A stretch of DNA of 64,000 nt, taken from an uncultured Burkholderiales bacterium (GTDB lineage Bacteria > Pseudomonadota > Gammaproteobacteria > Burkholderiales > Burkholderiaceae_C). Shown here one piece after another: positions 9,025 through 19,361 of the stretch. Location: positions 1 through 64,000 of the forward strand of contig CAIJIT010000139.1 of NCBI GenBank assembly GCA_903820745.1, in the 5' to 3' direction. Both the position numbers and the translations under genes were made by a program. Position 1 is the first letter of the stretch. Every line of letters starts with the position of its first letter. The notes under the pieces were generated by a model, which did not search any database, was not told the origin of the DNA, and was given only the letters and a program-made list of their open reading frames with translations.

Positions 9025-10736
9025 ATGGCCGATGCCTCAACGCGCCTGCTGGCAGGCACGTTTTTACGGGCTCGCTTGACGACAGCCGAGAGGCTGCTTT
9101 GCCTGGCCTTGATTGCCGTCGTTGCGCTGCTGGTGCTGCTGCCGCTGGCTTATCTGTTCTACGGGGCCTTGCGCAGCGCCCCGCCGCGAGCCAGCGACGG
9201 CGTGCTGACTTTGGACAATCTGGAGCAGATCTATGCCTCGCTGAACTTCGCCGAGCCAATCATCACCACCTTGGCCATTGGCATCATCGTGGGGATCTGC
9301 AGCGCCGCGATCGGTCTGGTGTTGGCCTGGGTCGTCACCCGACTCGACATCCCGCGCCCGGAGTTGTGGGAAAAGCTGCTGATCCTGCCGATCTATTTTT
9401 CGCCGCTGATGCTGACCCTGGCTTTCATGGCCCTGGCCGCGCCGCGGGTCGGCTTCATCAATCTGCTCTGGCAAGGGCTGGGCGGCCAGGGTTCGGTGGT
9501 CAATGTCTACAGCTTTGCCGGGATTATTTTCGTCCTCTGCGTGCATTACGCGCCCTATGCCTTGCTGGTGCTTGCTGCACCGATGCGGGCCATCAGCGTC
9601 GAGCTTGAAGAGGCCGCCCAGGTGTTGGGCAGCCAGCGCTGGAATTTGTTGCGCCGGGTGACTTTGCCGATGTTGTGGCCGGCGATCTTTTCGGTCATGT
9701 TGATCGTCGGGACGATGGCGGCAGAGAATTTTGCAGTACCGACGCTGTTGGGCCGTGAAAGCAAGCTGCGGACGATTCCTGGCGAAATCTATTTCTGGCT
9801 TTCCTATGAGCCGAACAATCCCAACCTGGCTGCAGCTGCCGGGACCTTGCTGCTGCTGTTGACGCTGACCGGCATCTTTGTCTATCGGCGCATGACGCGA
9901 ATCAGCAGCCGCTTCATCGCTGTCACCGGCAAGCCCAAACCGGCAGCGCGCCTGCCGCTCGGGCGCTGGCGGTTTTTGGTCACGGCCTTGCTGGGCCTTT
10001 ACCTGTCATTGACGACCTTGCTGCCGATTGCTGCCCTGATCGTCGGATCGTTCATGCGCTTTCTGGGGCGCAGGATCGACTGGAATGTCATGACGGTGCA
10101 GAACTATGTTCGTGCGCTGCGACCCGAAAGCCTGGGGGCGATCGGCAACAGTCTGCTGCTCGCAGTCATCGGTGCGACCTTGGCGACGCTGCTGGGGTTT
10201 TTGATCAGCTACAGCGTGCGCCGCACCGATGTGCCGGGGCGCGCCTGGCTCGACTATCTGAGCGCCATGCCGATTGCGATACCCGGCATGGTGATGGGAG
10301 TCGGCATGCTCTGGGCCTACGCCGGTGCGCCTTTGGGCATCTGGGGCTCGCTGTGGATCCTGCTGATTGCTTACCTGGCGCGCTTTACCGTTCATGCGGT
10401 GCGGGCCACCGGCAACAGCCTGCTGCAGGTCTCCGGCGAGATGGATGAGGCCGCGCGCGTGCTCGGGGCCGGCTTGTTCCAGCGCCTGCGCAGGATTGCC
10501 ATGCCCTTGTCCAAACGCGCCTTGCTGTCGGCATGGATTCTGGTGGCGATCTTCATCCTGAACGAGGTGACGGCGTCGGTGCTGCTGTATTCGTCGCGCT
10601 CGATGACGCTGTCGGTGCTCACCTGGCAGGCGCTTGATATGCAAGGCGCCATGCAGGCCTTTGCATATTCCGTTTTGCAGGGCGGTATCACCGTACTGCT
10701 GGTCTGGCTTTCATATCGCCTTGCGGGGAAAACAAC

Positions 10737-10743
<7 letters not shown>
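9025..10743 (+). CDS. ABC transporter permease, fused two-domain (FbpB type)
   Basis: Inner-membrane permease of 572 residues made of two tandem permease halves, as in FbpB/AfuB. Each half has an ATPase-docking EAA loop: EEAAQVLGSQRW near residue 194 and DEAARVLGAGLF near residue 475. About 12 hydrophobic segments are visible. It starts three bases after the receptor gene and its last seven bases overlap the ATPase gene, so the three genes form one unit. A single fused permease means no second permease subunit is needed. Confidence 0.92.
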
Positions 10744-11798
<1,055 letters not shown>

Positions 11799-11830
11799 GT
11801 TGCAGCAGGCAATATTCACAGGAGAAAAAA

Positions 11831-12961
11831 ATGGCTGAACTGACCCCAATCAAGGTCGTCATCATGCGCGGCGGCACCAGCAAGGGCGTGTTCTTCAATG
11901 AGGTCGACTTGCCGCAAGATGCCAAGCTGCGCGAAAAGGTCATCCTGGCCGTCATGGGCAGCCCCGACCCGCGCCAGATCGATGGCCTGGCCGGCGCCGA
12001 TCCGCTCACCAGCAAGGTCTGCATCATCGGGCCCGGCCGTGCCCACGGCGCCGATGTGACCTACACCTTTGGCCAGGTCGGCATCGAAGAAGCCTATGTC
12101 GCGCTCGGCGGCAATTGCGGCAATCTGTCAGCAGCGGTCGGCGTCTACGCGATCGAGGCCGGCTTCGTGTTGCCGCAGGAACCCGAAACAGTCGTCCGCA
12201 TCTTCAATACCAATGCGCGGCAGATGCTGATCGCCTATGTGCCGGTCCGCGAGGGTCGCCCGGCCGTCGAAGGCAGCTATTCGATCGCCGGCGTTCCCGG
12301 TACCGGGGCCGAAATCCGCATGGATTATTCGGGCACCGCAGGTGCTACCACCGGCAAGATCCTGCCGACCGGCAACCCAAGTGACTCCTTGTATGTGCCC
12401 GAGCTGGGGCATCATGTCACTGTCTCGATCGTCGATGTGGCCAAAGCCACCTGCTATTTCCACGCCCATGAAATCGGCATCCTGGGCACCGAAGGTCCGG
12501 ATCAGTTCACGCCTGAAATCCTGCAGCGATTCTGGGCCGTCCGCCGGGCTGCGGCGATCGCCATCGGGCTCGGCCCCGACTCGCGTTTGCCGACGCCGGT
12601 GGCGGTGACCGAGTCAGTCGATTACGTCAATTTCCTGACCAAGGCGGTCGTGCCCAAAGAGGCGATGAGCTTTGCCGCGCGCCGTGTCATCGGGCCGCCG
12701 CCCAGGCTTCACAAGGCCTTTGCCTCGACCGGCGCGGTCTGCACGGCGGCTGCGGCAAGTATCCAGGGCACCGTCGTCCAGGCCGTCACGGCCGACATCA
12801 GCAGTGGCATCGTCAGGATTGGTCATCCGACCGGTATATTTCCGGTGCAGCTGCGACTTGACGCCGATGGCCAGTTGCTCGAGGCGTCCTATTCGCGCAC
12901 CGCACGCCGCCTGCTCGAAGGCCAGGCCTATATCCATAGCCGCATCCTGGCCGGCCAATGA
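11831..12961 (+). CDS. PrpF-family isomerase (2-methylaconitate isomerase / 4-oxalomesaconate tautomerase-like)
   Basis: PrpF-family protein of 376 residues, an enzyme type that moves a double bond in unsaturated tricarboxylates. Key segments are IMRGGTSKGVFF at the N-terminus and GGNCGNLSAAVG with the conserved cysteine in the first half. The start is the ATG at 11831, preceded by AGGAGAAAA; the open frame upstream to 11774 overlaps the ATPase gene and is not used. The next gene, an MmgE/PrpD protein, overlaps by ATGA. PrpF beside PrpD-like proteins is the arrangement of the 2-methylcitrate cycle, but no AcnD or PrpC is here, so a different tricarboxylate is likely. Confidence 0.86.
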   Translation: MAELTPIKVVIMRGGTSKGVFFNEVDLPQDAKLREKVILAVMGSPDPRQIDGLAGADPLTSKVCIIGPGRAHGADVTYTFGQVGIEEAYVALGGNCGNLSAAVGVYAIEAGFVLPQEPETVVRIFNTNARQMLIAYVPVREGRPAVEGSYSIAGVPGTGAEIRMDYSGTAGATTGKILPTGNPSDSLYVPELGHHVTVSIVDVAKATCYFHAHEIGILGTEGPDQFTPEILQRFWAVRRAAAIAIGLGPDSRLPTPVAVTESVDYVNFLTKAVVPKEAMSFAARRVIGPPPRLHKAFASTGAVCTAAAASIQGTVVQAVTADISSGIVRIGHPTGIFPVQLRLDADGQLLEASYSRTARRLLEGQAYIHSRILAGQ

Positions 12962-14367
12962 ATTCGCCACAGGTTCTACCCAAGCAGGCGCCGCTGGCCT
13001 TGCGCATCGGCGAGTTTGTCGCCCAGATCCGCTATGAGGGCTTGCCGGCTTCGACGGTGGCCGCCGTCAAGCGTTTGTTGCTCGACACGCTCGGTTGCGC
13101 GCTGGGTGCCCTGGATGCCTTGCCGGTGCGCTTGTTGCAACCCTTGGCGCCGACAATCGCGGCCGACCAGGCCGGTGCCAGCTTGATCGGCAGCGGGCGC
13201 CGCAGCACAGCTGAAGGTGCGGCAGCGATCAACGGCGCCTTGGTCCGCTACCTTGATTTCATGGATGTCTACTGGTCGCGCGATGTCTGCCACCCGGCTG
13301 AAAACATTCCGGTCGCCTTGGCCTGCGTGCAGGAAGCGCGCGGCAACGGACGGACTTTCATCGAGGCGCTGGTGGCCGGGTACGAGGTGCAGATCCGGCT
13401 CTGCGACGCCTTCTCGTTCCAGGACCGAGGCTTTCACCATGCCAGCGCTGCGGGATTTGTCGTGCCCTTCGTCGCCGGCAAGGCCTGGGGCCAAAGCGCC
13501 ATCGAAATGGCCCAGGGCAGTGTGCTCGGCGGCACTCGCCATCTGACCTTGGGCGTGCTGTCCAAAGGCAAGTTGAGCATGGCCAAGGCGATCGGCTATC
13601 CGCTCAGCGCCGCTGAAAGCATCAGCAGTGCCCGGCTCGCGGGCGCCGGCTTCAGCGGCCCGCTGAATGCCTATGAATGGCTGTTCGAGAAGACTGCAGG
13701 GCGCACCGAGTCGCCGGCAGCGTTCGCGCTCGATCATCAGGCTTACCGGCTGGAGCAGGTCAGCCTGAAACAGTACCCGGTGCAATATGCCTTGCAGGCG
13801 CCGGTGGCGGCAGCGGCCAGCTTGCACCGGGAAGCTGCGAACCGCCTCGACCGCATCGTCAGGATCCGCGCCCGAGTCAGGCCCGAAACCATTGCGCGGG
13901 CTGCCGATGCGGATAAATTCCGGCCGCTCAATCGCGAGACCGCTGACCACAGCCTGCCTTCCTGCGTGGCCATGGCCCTGGCTGATGGCTGCCTGGGCGA
14001 AGCCCAGTTCCATGGACAACGCTTTCTCGGCGCCGACGTGATGCGCTTGACCTTGCTGGTCGAGGCGATTGCCGACTGCGACTTCGAAGCGCGCTTTCCT
14101 GCCGGCAGGCCGGGTGCGGTGGAGATCGAATTCGACGATGGCAGCAGCTTGACCGCGACCGAGGAAATCCCCCTGGGCGACCGCGACCGGCCGATGACCG
14201 ATGCCGCGGTCAAGGCCAAGTTCTTGTCGCTGGCAGTTCCTGCCCTGGGCCAGCAGCGGGCTGATGGCGTGATCGCCTTCATCGACCAACTCGAGCATCA
14301 AACCAGCCTCGACCCCTTGCTGGCGCTCTGCGTTTGCCTTCCAGCCCGCCAGACCGGAGTCAACTGA
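12958..14367 (+). CDS. MmgE/PrpD family protein, third copy
   Basis: Third MmgE/PrpD protein, 469 residues. The N-terminal segment LLLDTLGCALGALDALPV, the LDFMDVYWSRDVCHPAENIPV segment with conserved aspartate and histidine, and LKQYPVQYALQAP match the family layout. The start ATG overlaps the PrpF stop (ATGA at 12958-12961) and its own stop overlaps the start of the CoA-transferase gene (TGATG), so the three are translationally coupled. It probably acts on the product of the PrpF-like isomerase. Confidence 0.88.
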   Translation: MNSPQVLPKQAPLALRIGEFVAQIRYEGLPASTVAAVKRLLLDTLGCALGALDALPVRLLQPLAPTIAADQAGASLIGSGRRSTAEGAAAINGALVRYLDFMDVYWSRDVCHPAENIPVALACVQEARGNGRTFIEALVAGYEVQIRLCDAFSFQDRGFHHASAAGFVVPFVAGKAWGQSAIEMAQGSVLGGTRHLTLGVLSKGKLSMAKAIGYPLSAAESISSARLAGAGFSGPLNAYEWLFEKTAGRTESPAAFALDHQAYRLEQVSLKQYPVQYALQAPVAAAASLHREAANRLDRIVRIRARVRPETIARAADADKFRPLNRETADHSLPSCVAMALADGCLGEAQFHGQRFLGADVMRLTLLVEAIADCDFEARFPAGRPGAVEIEFDDGSSLTATEEIPLGDRDRPMTDAAVKAKFLSLAVPALGQQRADGVIAFIDQLEHQTSLDPLLALCVCLPARQTGVN

Positions 14368-15746
14368 TGCCATCCACGTCGTTGCGCGGGCTGCTGGCGC
14401 TGGGCGGACTGCCGGCCGCCGCCGCCGATTCAGTCCTGTTTTCGGGTGCGGATCCCTTGTTCCGCAGCCCCTACCGGCTGGCCGCACCGGGGGCGGCTTC
14501 GATCGCCGCTGCCGGCCTCGCCGCAGCCGATCTCTGGGCCTTGAAAACCGGACGTCAGCAAGCCCTCCAAGTCGACCTGATCGCGGCCGCCGCAGCCTTG
14601 CGCAGCAACCATTACCTCAAGATCGACGGGCGCCAGCCACCCAGGCCGCGCGATGAAGTCACCGGTTTCTACCAGTTGCAAGACCAGCGCTGGATCCACC
14701 TGCATTGCAATTTCTTCAATCTGCGCGACCGCAATCTCGCGGTGCTCGGCGTCGGCCCCGACCGGGCAGCGGTTGCCGCCGCGGTAGCCTTGTGGCACGG
14801 CGAAGCCCTCGAGCAGGCGATCTTCGATGCCGGCGGCTGCTGCGCCCTGGTCCGCAACGAAGCGCAATGGCTAGCGACGCCGCAGGCCGCCGCCGTGGCC
14901 GCCTTGCCGCTGCTCGAGATCATCAAGATCGGCGAGGCCCCCCCTGAGCCTATGCCCGCAGGCGATCGACCCTTGTCGGGGATCCGGGCGCTCGACCTGA
15001 CCCGGGTGCTGGCCGGCCCGACCTGCGGCAAGACGCTGGCCGAGCATGGCGCGCAAGTCCTGCGGGTGTCGCGCGAGGGGCTGCCGGATTCCGGCATGTT
15101 CGACCTCGACACCGGGCTGGGCAAGCGCTCGACTTTTCTCGATCTGCGCGAGCCGGCGCAGGCACAGCAGCTCAAGTCCTTGATCCGTGAAGCGGATGTC
15201 TTTTCGCAAGCCTACAGGCCGCAAAGCCTGGACTTGCGCGGGTTTTCGCCCGAGGCGCTGGCGCAGTTGCGACCGGGGCTGGTCTATGTGACGCTGAGCG
15301 CCTGGGGCCATAGCGGGCCCTGGTCCTTGCGGCGCGGCTACGACACGATCGTGCAATCCGCCAATGGCATGGCCTGGCGGCCCGAGGGGCAGATGCCGGC
15401 CTTTTTGCCGGTCTCGGCGCAGGACTATGTCGCTGGATATTTGATGGCCTATGGCGCCATGGTGGCCCTGGGTCGACGCGCTCGCGAAGGCGGGAGCTGG
15501 CTGGTCAGGATCTCACTTGCCGGCACCGGCCATTGGATCCGCCAGCATGGCCTGATGACGGTCGAACAATTCAACGCCTGCCCGGGGGAAATCTCGACCG
15601 ATCAGCTGCGCAACTGCATGACCGATTCCGATTCGCCGGCCGGGCGCCTGACGCATCTGGGGCCGATCGTGAAGATGTCGGAAACCACCCCGCGCTGGGA
15701 TCTTCCCGCCGTGCCTTTGGGCAGCCACCCGCCGGCTTGGCGTTGA
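14367..15746 (+). CDS. CaiB/BaiF CoA-transferase with rearranged domain order
   Basis: Family III CoA-transferase, 459 residues, moving CoA between a thioester and a free acid. The canonical N-terminal motif of the family (IRALDLTRVLAGP...GAQVLRVS) is found only at about residue 205; the catalytic aspartate fits D353 in SAQDYVAGY. Residues 30-190 instead resemble the middle-to-end part of a CaiB protein (SPYRLAAPG, then a small-domain-like stretch). The protein therefore looks like a tail-first or permuted arrangement. Start chosen at the ATG overlapping the upstream stop, with GGAG before it. It is convergent with the Bug gene at 15766. Confidence 0.84.
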   Translation: MPSTSLRGLLALGGLPAAAADSVLFSGADPLFRSPYRLAAPGAASIAAAGLAAADLWALKTGRQQALQVDLIAAAAALRSNHYLKIDGRQPPRPRDEVTGFYQLQDQRWIHLHCNFFNLRDRNLAVLGVGPDRAAVAAAVALWHGEALEQAIFDAGGCCALVRNEAQWLATPQAAAVAALPLLEIIKIGEAPPEPMPAGDRPLSGIRALDLTRVLAGPTCGKTLAEHGAQVLRVSREGLPDSGMFDLDTGLGKRSTFLDLREPAQAQQLKSLIREADVFSQAYRPQSLDLRGFSPEALAQLRPGLVYVTLSAWGHSGPWSLRRGYDTIVQSANGMAWRPEGQMPAFLPVSAQDYVAGYLMAYGAMVALGRRAREGGSWLVRISLAGTGHWIRQHGLMTVEQFNACPGEISTDQLRNCMTDSDSPAGRLTHLGPIVKMSETTPRWDLPAVPLGSHPPAWR

Positions 15747-15765
15747 AATGGCGCTGAAGCGTTAC

Positions 15766-16746
15766 TTACTCCGGTTTGATCCCGGCGCTAACGATCACCT
15801 TGCGCCATTTGGCGATTTCATTGGCCAGGAATTGGCCGGTGTCTTCCGGTGAAGCCGGTTCCGCCTCGCCGCCATCGGCCTTGATGGCAGCCAGCACGGT
15901 CGGTTGCCGCAAGGCCGCCCGGATGGTCTCGTTGAGGCGATCGACGATGGCGCGTGGCGTCTTTGCCGGCGCCCAGATGCCATACCAGGAATAGGTTTCG
16001 AAGCCCGGCACGCCACTTTCATGGATCGTCGGCACGTCGGGAAGAATGGCGGTGCGCGCCATGCTGGTCATCCCCAGCGGCACCAGCATCCCGGACTTGA
16101 CGAATTGGGCCGCGGCCGGCGTGGTGCCGAAGAGCAAGTCGATGCGTCCGCCGCGCAGGTCGACCATCGCCGGGCTGGTGCCTTTGTAAGGGATGTGGAC
16201 CAGTTTGATGCCGGCGGTCAGCTGAAACAACTCGGCCGCCAGATGGCCGCCGCTGCCTATGCCGGGTGAGCCGATGGTGATCGTGCCTGGGGCCGCCTTG
16301 GCCGCCGTCAGCAAGTCCTGCACCGATTTGAACCGGGATGCAGTCGAAGCCACCAGCACATAGGGCACGCGGGTCAGCAAGGAGACCGGCTGCAGATCCT
16401 TCAGCGGGTCGAATTTCATATCGCTGCGCAGCGACGGGTTGATCGAAAGCGAGGGCGTTCCGGTCAGCAAGGTATAGCCATCCGGCAGGGCGCGGATGAC
16501 GGTCGTCATGCCGATCATGCCGCTGCCGCCGCTCTGGTTTTCGACCACCATCGACTGTCCCAGGATCCGGCCGAATTCATTCGCCACCAGTCGCGACACG
16601 ACATCGGTGCCGCCGCCGGGTGCCAGCGGCACGATCAGGCGCAAAGTCCGGCTCGGGAACTCCTCCCGCGCGCTGGCTTGTTGCGGCAAACCTGCGCCCA
16701 GTAGGGCGGCGGCGGGAATGGTGCCCAGAAATGATCGTCGGTGCAT
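15766..16746 (-). CDS. Bug/TctC-family periplasmic receptor
   Basis: Exported Bug-family receptor of 326 residues. The signal MHRRSFLGTIPAAALLGAGL ends near ASA, and the mature part carries FPSRTLRLIVPLAPGGGTDV and VHIPYKGTSPA. The start at 16746 has GGAAAGAG upstream. An ATG at 16761 overlapping the previous stop is the alternative and would add five residues. It is the last gene of the eight-gene operon running from 24034 and probably supplies a receptor for the acid processed by the CoA enzymes upstream. The gene ends 19 bases from the convergent CoA-transferase gene; I see no hairpin terminator between them. Confidence 0.9.
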   Translation of the reverse strand: MHRRSFLGTIPAAALLGAGLPQQASAREEFPSRTLRLIVPLAPGGGTDVVSRLVANEFGRILGQSMVVENQSGGSGMIGMTTVIRALPDGYTLLTGTPSLSINPSLRSDMKFDPLKDLQPVSLLTRVPYVLVASTASRFKSVQDLLTAAKAAPGTITIGSPGIGSGGHLAAELFQLTAGIKLVHIPYKGTSPAMVDLRGGRIDLLFGTTPAAAQFVKSGMLVPLGMTSMARTAILPDVPTIHESGVPGFETYSWYGIWAPAKTPRAIVDRLNETIRAALRQPTVLAAIKADGGEAEPASPEDTGQFLANEIAKWRKVIVSAGIKPE

Positions 16747-16757
16747 TTCTCTTTCCA

Positions 16758-17729
16758 TCATGGTTTGCTGGCAGGCGGACTCAGGGTACGAATCGGTTTG
16801 CCGTCGAGCCAGGCCAGCAGGTTCTCGACCGTGTCGCGGTAGAAGTCCGTCAGCAGCTCCTCGGCCATGTAACCGATGTGGGGCGTCAGGAGCGCGTTGT
16901 CCAGTTGCCGCAGCGGTTCGTCGTCAGGCAGCGGTTCCACTTCGAAGGTGTCGAGTGCGGCGCCGGCGATGCGGCGCTGGCGCAAGGCCTCGAGCAGAGC
17001 GTCGTGGTCGATCAGCGGGCCGCGCGAGGTGTTGATCAGGAAGGCACTGGGCTTCATCAGGCCCAGCTCGCGTGCACCGACGATGCCGCGCGAGCGCTCG
17101 CTCAGCACCAGATGCAGGCTGAGGAAATCGCTGCGGCTGAACAACTCGTCCTTTTCGACCCGGGTCGCCCCCAGTTGCGCGGCGGCTTCAGCGCTGAGGT
17201 TCTGGCTCCAGGCGATGACCGGCATGTCGAACGCGCGGGCAATCGGCACCATCCGGCTGCCCAGCCGGCCCAGACCCAGCAAGCCGAGCGTGCGTCCGGC
17301 CAGCGCATAGCCGACGCTGTCTTGCCAGCCGCCGATCTTCATCCTGGCTACCTCGGCGGGGATATGGCGCGCCAGCGACAGCATCATTCCCCAGGCCAGC
17401 TCAGCCGTCGCGAATTGGCCATTCTGACTGCGCGCGGTAAAGGACACGGTGATGCCGCGTTCGATGGCGGTGGCCAGGTCCAGCGTCCGGTGCTTGGATC
17501 CGGTAATGCAGATCAGCTTCAGCCGTGGCAGACGCAACAGCAATGAACGCGGTATCGCCATCCGCTCCCGCAAGAGGCAGATGACGTCGAAATCCTGCAA
17601 TTGTTCGACCGCCTCATCCTCTGACAAATGGCGATCGAACACTTGCAGTTCGCAGCGCCCTGCGAATGCACTCCAGTCGGCCAGTTTCAGCGCCAGATGC
17701 GCATAGTCGTCGAGTATGGCTACGCGCAT
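16758..17729 (-). CDS. D-isomer-specific 2-hydroxyacid dehydrogenase family protein
   Basis: NAD(P)-dependent 2-hydroxyacid dehydrogenase/reductase of 323 residues, cytoplasmic. The Rossmann domain has LGLLGLGRLGSRM. The catalytic set is complete: arginine in INTSRGPLID, glutamate in DTFEVEPLP, and histidine in LTPHIGY. The gene overlaps the DUF35 gene upstream by 10 bases. Within the operon it may reduce or oxidise a 2-keto or 2-hydroxy acid released by the putative retro-aldol step. The specific substrate is not recognisable. Confidence 0.9.
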   Translation of the reverse strand: MRVAILDDYAHLALKLADWSAFAGRCELQVFDRHLSEDEAVEQLQDFDVICLLRERMAIPRSLLLRLPRLKLICITGSKHRTLDLATAIERGITVSFTARSQNGQFATAELAWGMMLSLARHIPAEVARMKIGGWQDSVGYALAGRTLGLLGLGRLGSRMVPIARAFDMPVIAWSQNLSAEAAAQLGATRVEKDELFSRSDFLSLHLVLSERSRGIVGARELGLMKPSAFLINTSRGPLIDHDALLEALRQRRIAGAALDTFEVEPLPDDEPLRQLDNALLTPHIGYMAEELLTDFYRDTVENLLAWLDGKPIRTLSPPASKP

Positions 17730-18172
17730 ATCGTTCCTTGATGGGTTGTGCCGGCCAGCGGTGGCTGGCGCAGGCGAAAACGTGGAATGGTGATGGTATC
17801 GGTGACCGGGTCGAAAACCACTTCCAGCTTGTCGCCGACCTTGACCGCGTCATTGGGCACGCCGACGACATTGCTGTACATGCGCGGACCTTCTTCGAGC
17901 TGCACCAGGGCCACGTTGTAGGGCGCATCGGCAGCGAAAGCCTTGTTGTAGACCTGATGGAAGACGATGTAGGAAAACACTTCACCGCGCCCCGACAAAT
18001 CCAGCCATTCGAAGACATCGTCCAGGCATCTGGGACAGACCGGGCTGATGGGGAAGCGGACATGCTTGCAGCCGCCGCATTGCTGCATGCGCAGTTTGTG
18101 CTCACGGCAGCCATCCCAGAACGGGCGGTTTTCGGCACAAAGCGTTGGCAGCGGTTTTAGATAGTCGCTCAT
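17720..18172 (-). CDS. DUF35 OB-fold protein with zinc ribbon (ChsH2-like partner)
   Basis: Small OB-fold acyl-CoA-associated protein, 150 residues. The N-terminal rubredoxin-like zinc ribbon is intact, with CGGC and CPRC (QQCGGCKHVRFPISPVCPRC), followed by the OB-fold segment with YNVALVQLEEG. Such DUF35 proteins pair with thiolase-like proteins; in actinobacterial steroid breakdown the pair Ltp2/ChsH2-DUF35 is a retro-aldolase. Here it lies 7 bases after a thiolase-like gene lacking the catalytic cysteine, which supports the same kind of complex. The substrate is unknown. Confidence 0.88.
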   Translation of the reverse strand: MSDYLKPLPTLCAENRPFWDGCREHKLRMQQCGGCKHVRFPISPVCPRCLDDVFEWLDLSGRGEVFSYIVFHQVYNKAFAADAPYNVALVQLEEGPRMYSNVVGVPNDAVKVGDKLEVVFDPVTDTITIPRFRLRQPPLAGTTHQGTICA

Positions 18173-18179
18173 GGCTTGA

Positions 18180-19325
18180 TCATCCTTTGCTCAGAATCGT
18201 CGCGTTGGAGCAGTTCAGCGCCAGTCCGCGTCCGGTGACCAGACAGGTTTGTGCATTGTCGACCTGGCGGATACCGCAGTCGCCGCGCAGCTGGCGCACG
18301 CCTTCGACGATATGCAGCCAGCCCTCCATATAGGATTCGGAAAGATTGCCGCCGGCCGTGTTGATCGGCAGTTCGCCGCCCAGCTGGATGCGACCGCCTT
18401 CGACGAAGGGTCCCGATTCGCCGACCTTGCAAAAACCCGCATGTTCGAACCAGAGCAGCACGCTGCTGGTGAAGTTGTCGTAGAGCTGGCAGACGTCGAT
18501 GTCGGCAGGCCCCATGCCGGCCATCGCGTAGGCATCACCGACGGCCAGTTTCTGATGCGGGACATACCACCAGTCTTCGCGCTCCATGTTTTCGGTCGTG
18601 TAGGCCTGGCCCATCCCCGAGATCGTCACCAGATTGGCTTTCAGGTCGCGCGCCCGCTCCTTGGTGGTGACGATGACGCAGACGGCACCGTCCGAGATCA
18701 GGCAGCAATCGAGCAGATGCAGCGGCTCGACGATGAAGCGTGAATTCTGATGATCCTCCAGCGTGATCGGCTTGCGCATGATGGCGTTGGGGTTCATCGA
18801 CGCATGGCGGCGGCAGGCCACCGCGATCTCACCCAGCTGGCGGCTGGTCGTGCCATACAGCGCCATATGTCGTGATGCGGTGATCGCGCTGTTGGCACAG
18901 GCCGCCATAAAGCCCCAGATGCCCCAGGAGTCACCCCAACCCGAGGCCCGGCTGAAGCGTGTGCCGCCGGTGGCTGCGGTGTCGCCAAAGACGCAGGCGA
19001 CATAGTTGGCGAAGCCGGCGTTGACCGCCATGGCCGCTTCGTGCAACAAGGCACCGGCAGTTCCGCCGCCCATGCTCTTGCTGCCGGTGTAGCGCGGGTT
19101 GATGCCCACGGTTTCACCGAAGCGCAGGAAATTCATCGACCCTTCGGGCGAGGTGTTGCCCGGCATGGTCAGGATGCCGTCGATCTGGTCCTTCTTCAAA
19201 CCGCAGTCATCGAGGGCCGCTTTGAAAGCTTCAACGGCCAGTGAGATCGGTGTGGCGTCCGGGAACTTGCCCTGCCGGCTGGCGCCGACGCCGGCAATGG
19301 CGGTTTTGTCGCGTAATGGGTGCAT
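18180..19325 (-). CDS. Thiolase-like / lipid-transfer-type protein, likely acyl-CoA retro-aldolase subunit
   Basis: Thiolase-fold protein of 381 residues from the SCP-2 lipid-transfer group. At the position of the thiolase nucleophile, where a cysteine is expected, the sequence reads SKSMGGGTAGALLHEAAMAV, so it cannot be a normal thiolase. Other group features are VCQLYDNFTSSVL and INTAGGNLSESY. It pairs with the DUF35 gene 7 bases downstream. By analogy with Ltp2 it would cleave a 3-hydroxyacyl-CoA by retro-aldol chemistry. I take the ATG at 19325; an in-frame ATG at 19352 is possible but adds nine atypical residues. Confidence 0.83.
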   Translation of the reverse strand: MHPLRDKTAIAGVGASRQGKFPDATPISLAVEAFKAALDDCGLKKDQIDGILTMPGNTSPEGSMNFLRFGETVGINPRYTGSKSMGGGTAGALLHEAAMAVNAGFANYVACVFGDTAATGGTRFSRASGWGDSWGIWGFMAACANSAITASRHMALYGTTSRQLGEIAVACRRHASMNPNAIMRKPITLEDHQNSRFIVEPLHLLDCCLISDGAVCVIVTTKERARDLKANLVTISGMGQAYTTENMEREDWWYVPHQKLAVGDAYAMAGMGPADIDVCQLYDNFTSSVLLWFEHAGFCKVGESGPFVEGGRIQLGGELPINTAGGNLSESYMEGWLHIVEGVRQLRGDCGIRQVDNAQTCLVTGRGLALNCSNATILSKG

Positions 19326-19361
19326 GTTGTTTCCGTCAGCAGGTGGAGGCAAGCGGCGCGT

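Noticed and set aside
12976-14487. 503-residue minus-strand open frame
   Set aside because: Antisense to a clear MmgE/PrpD gene that has motifs and start-stop coupling.
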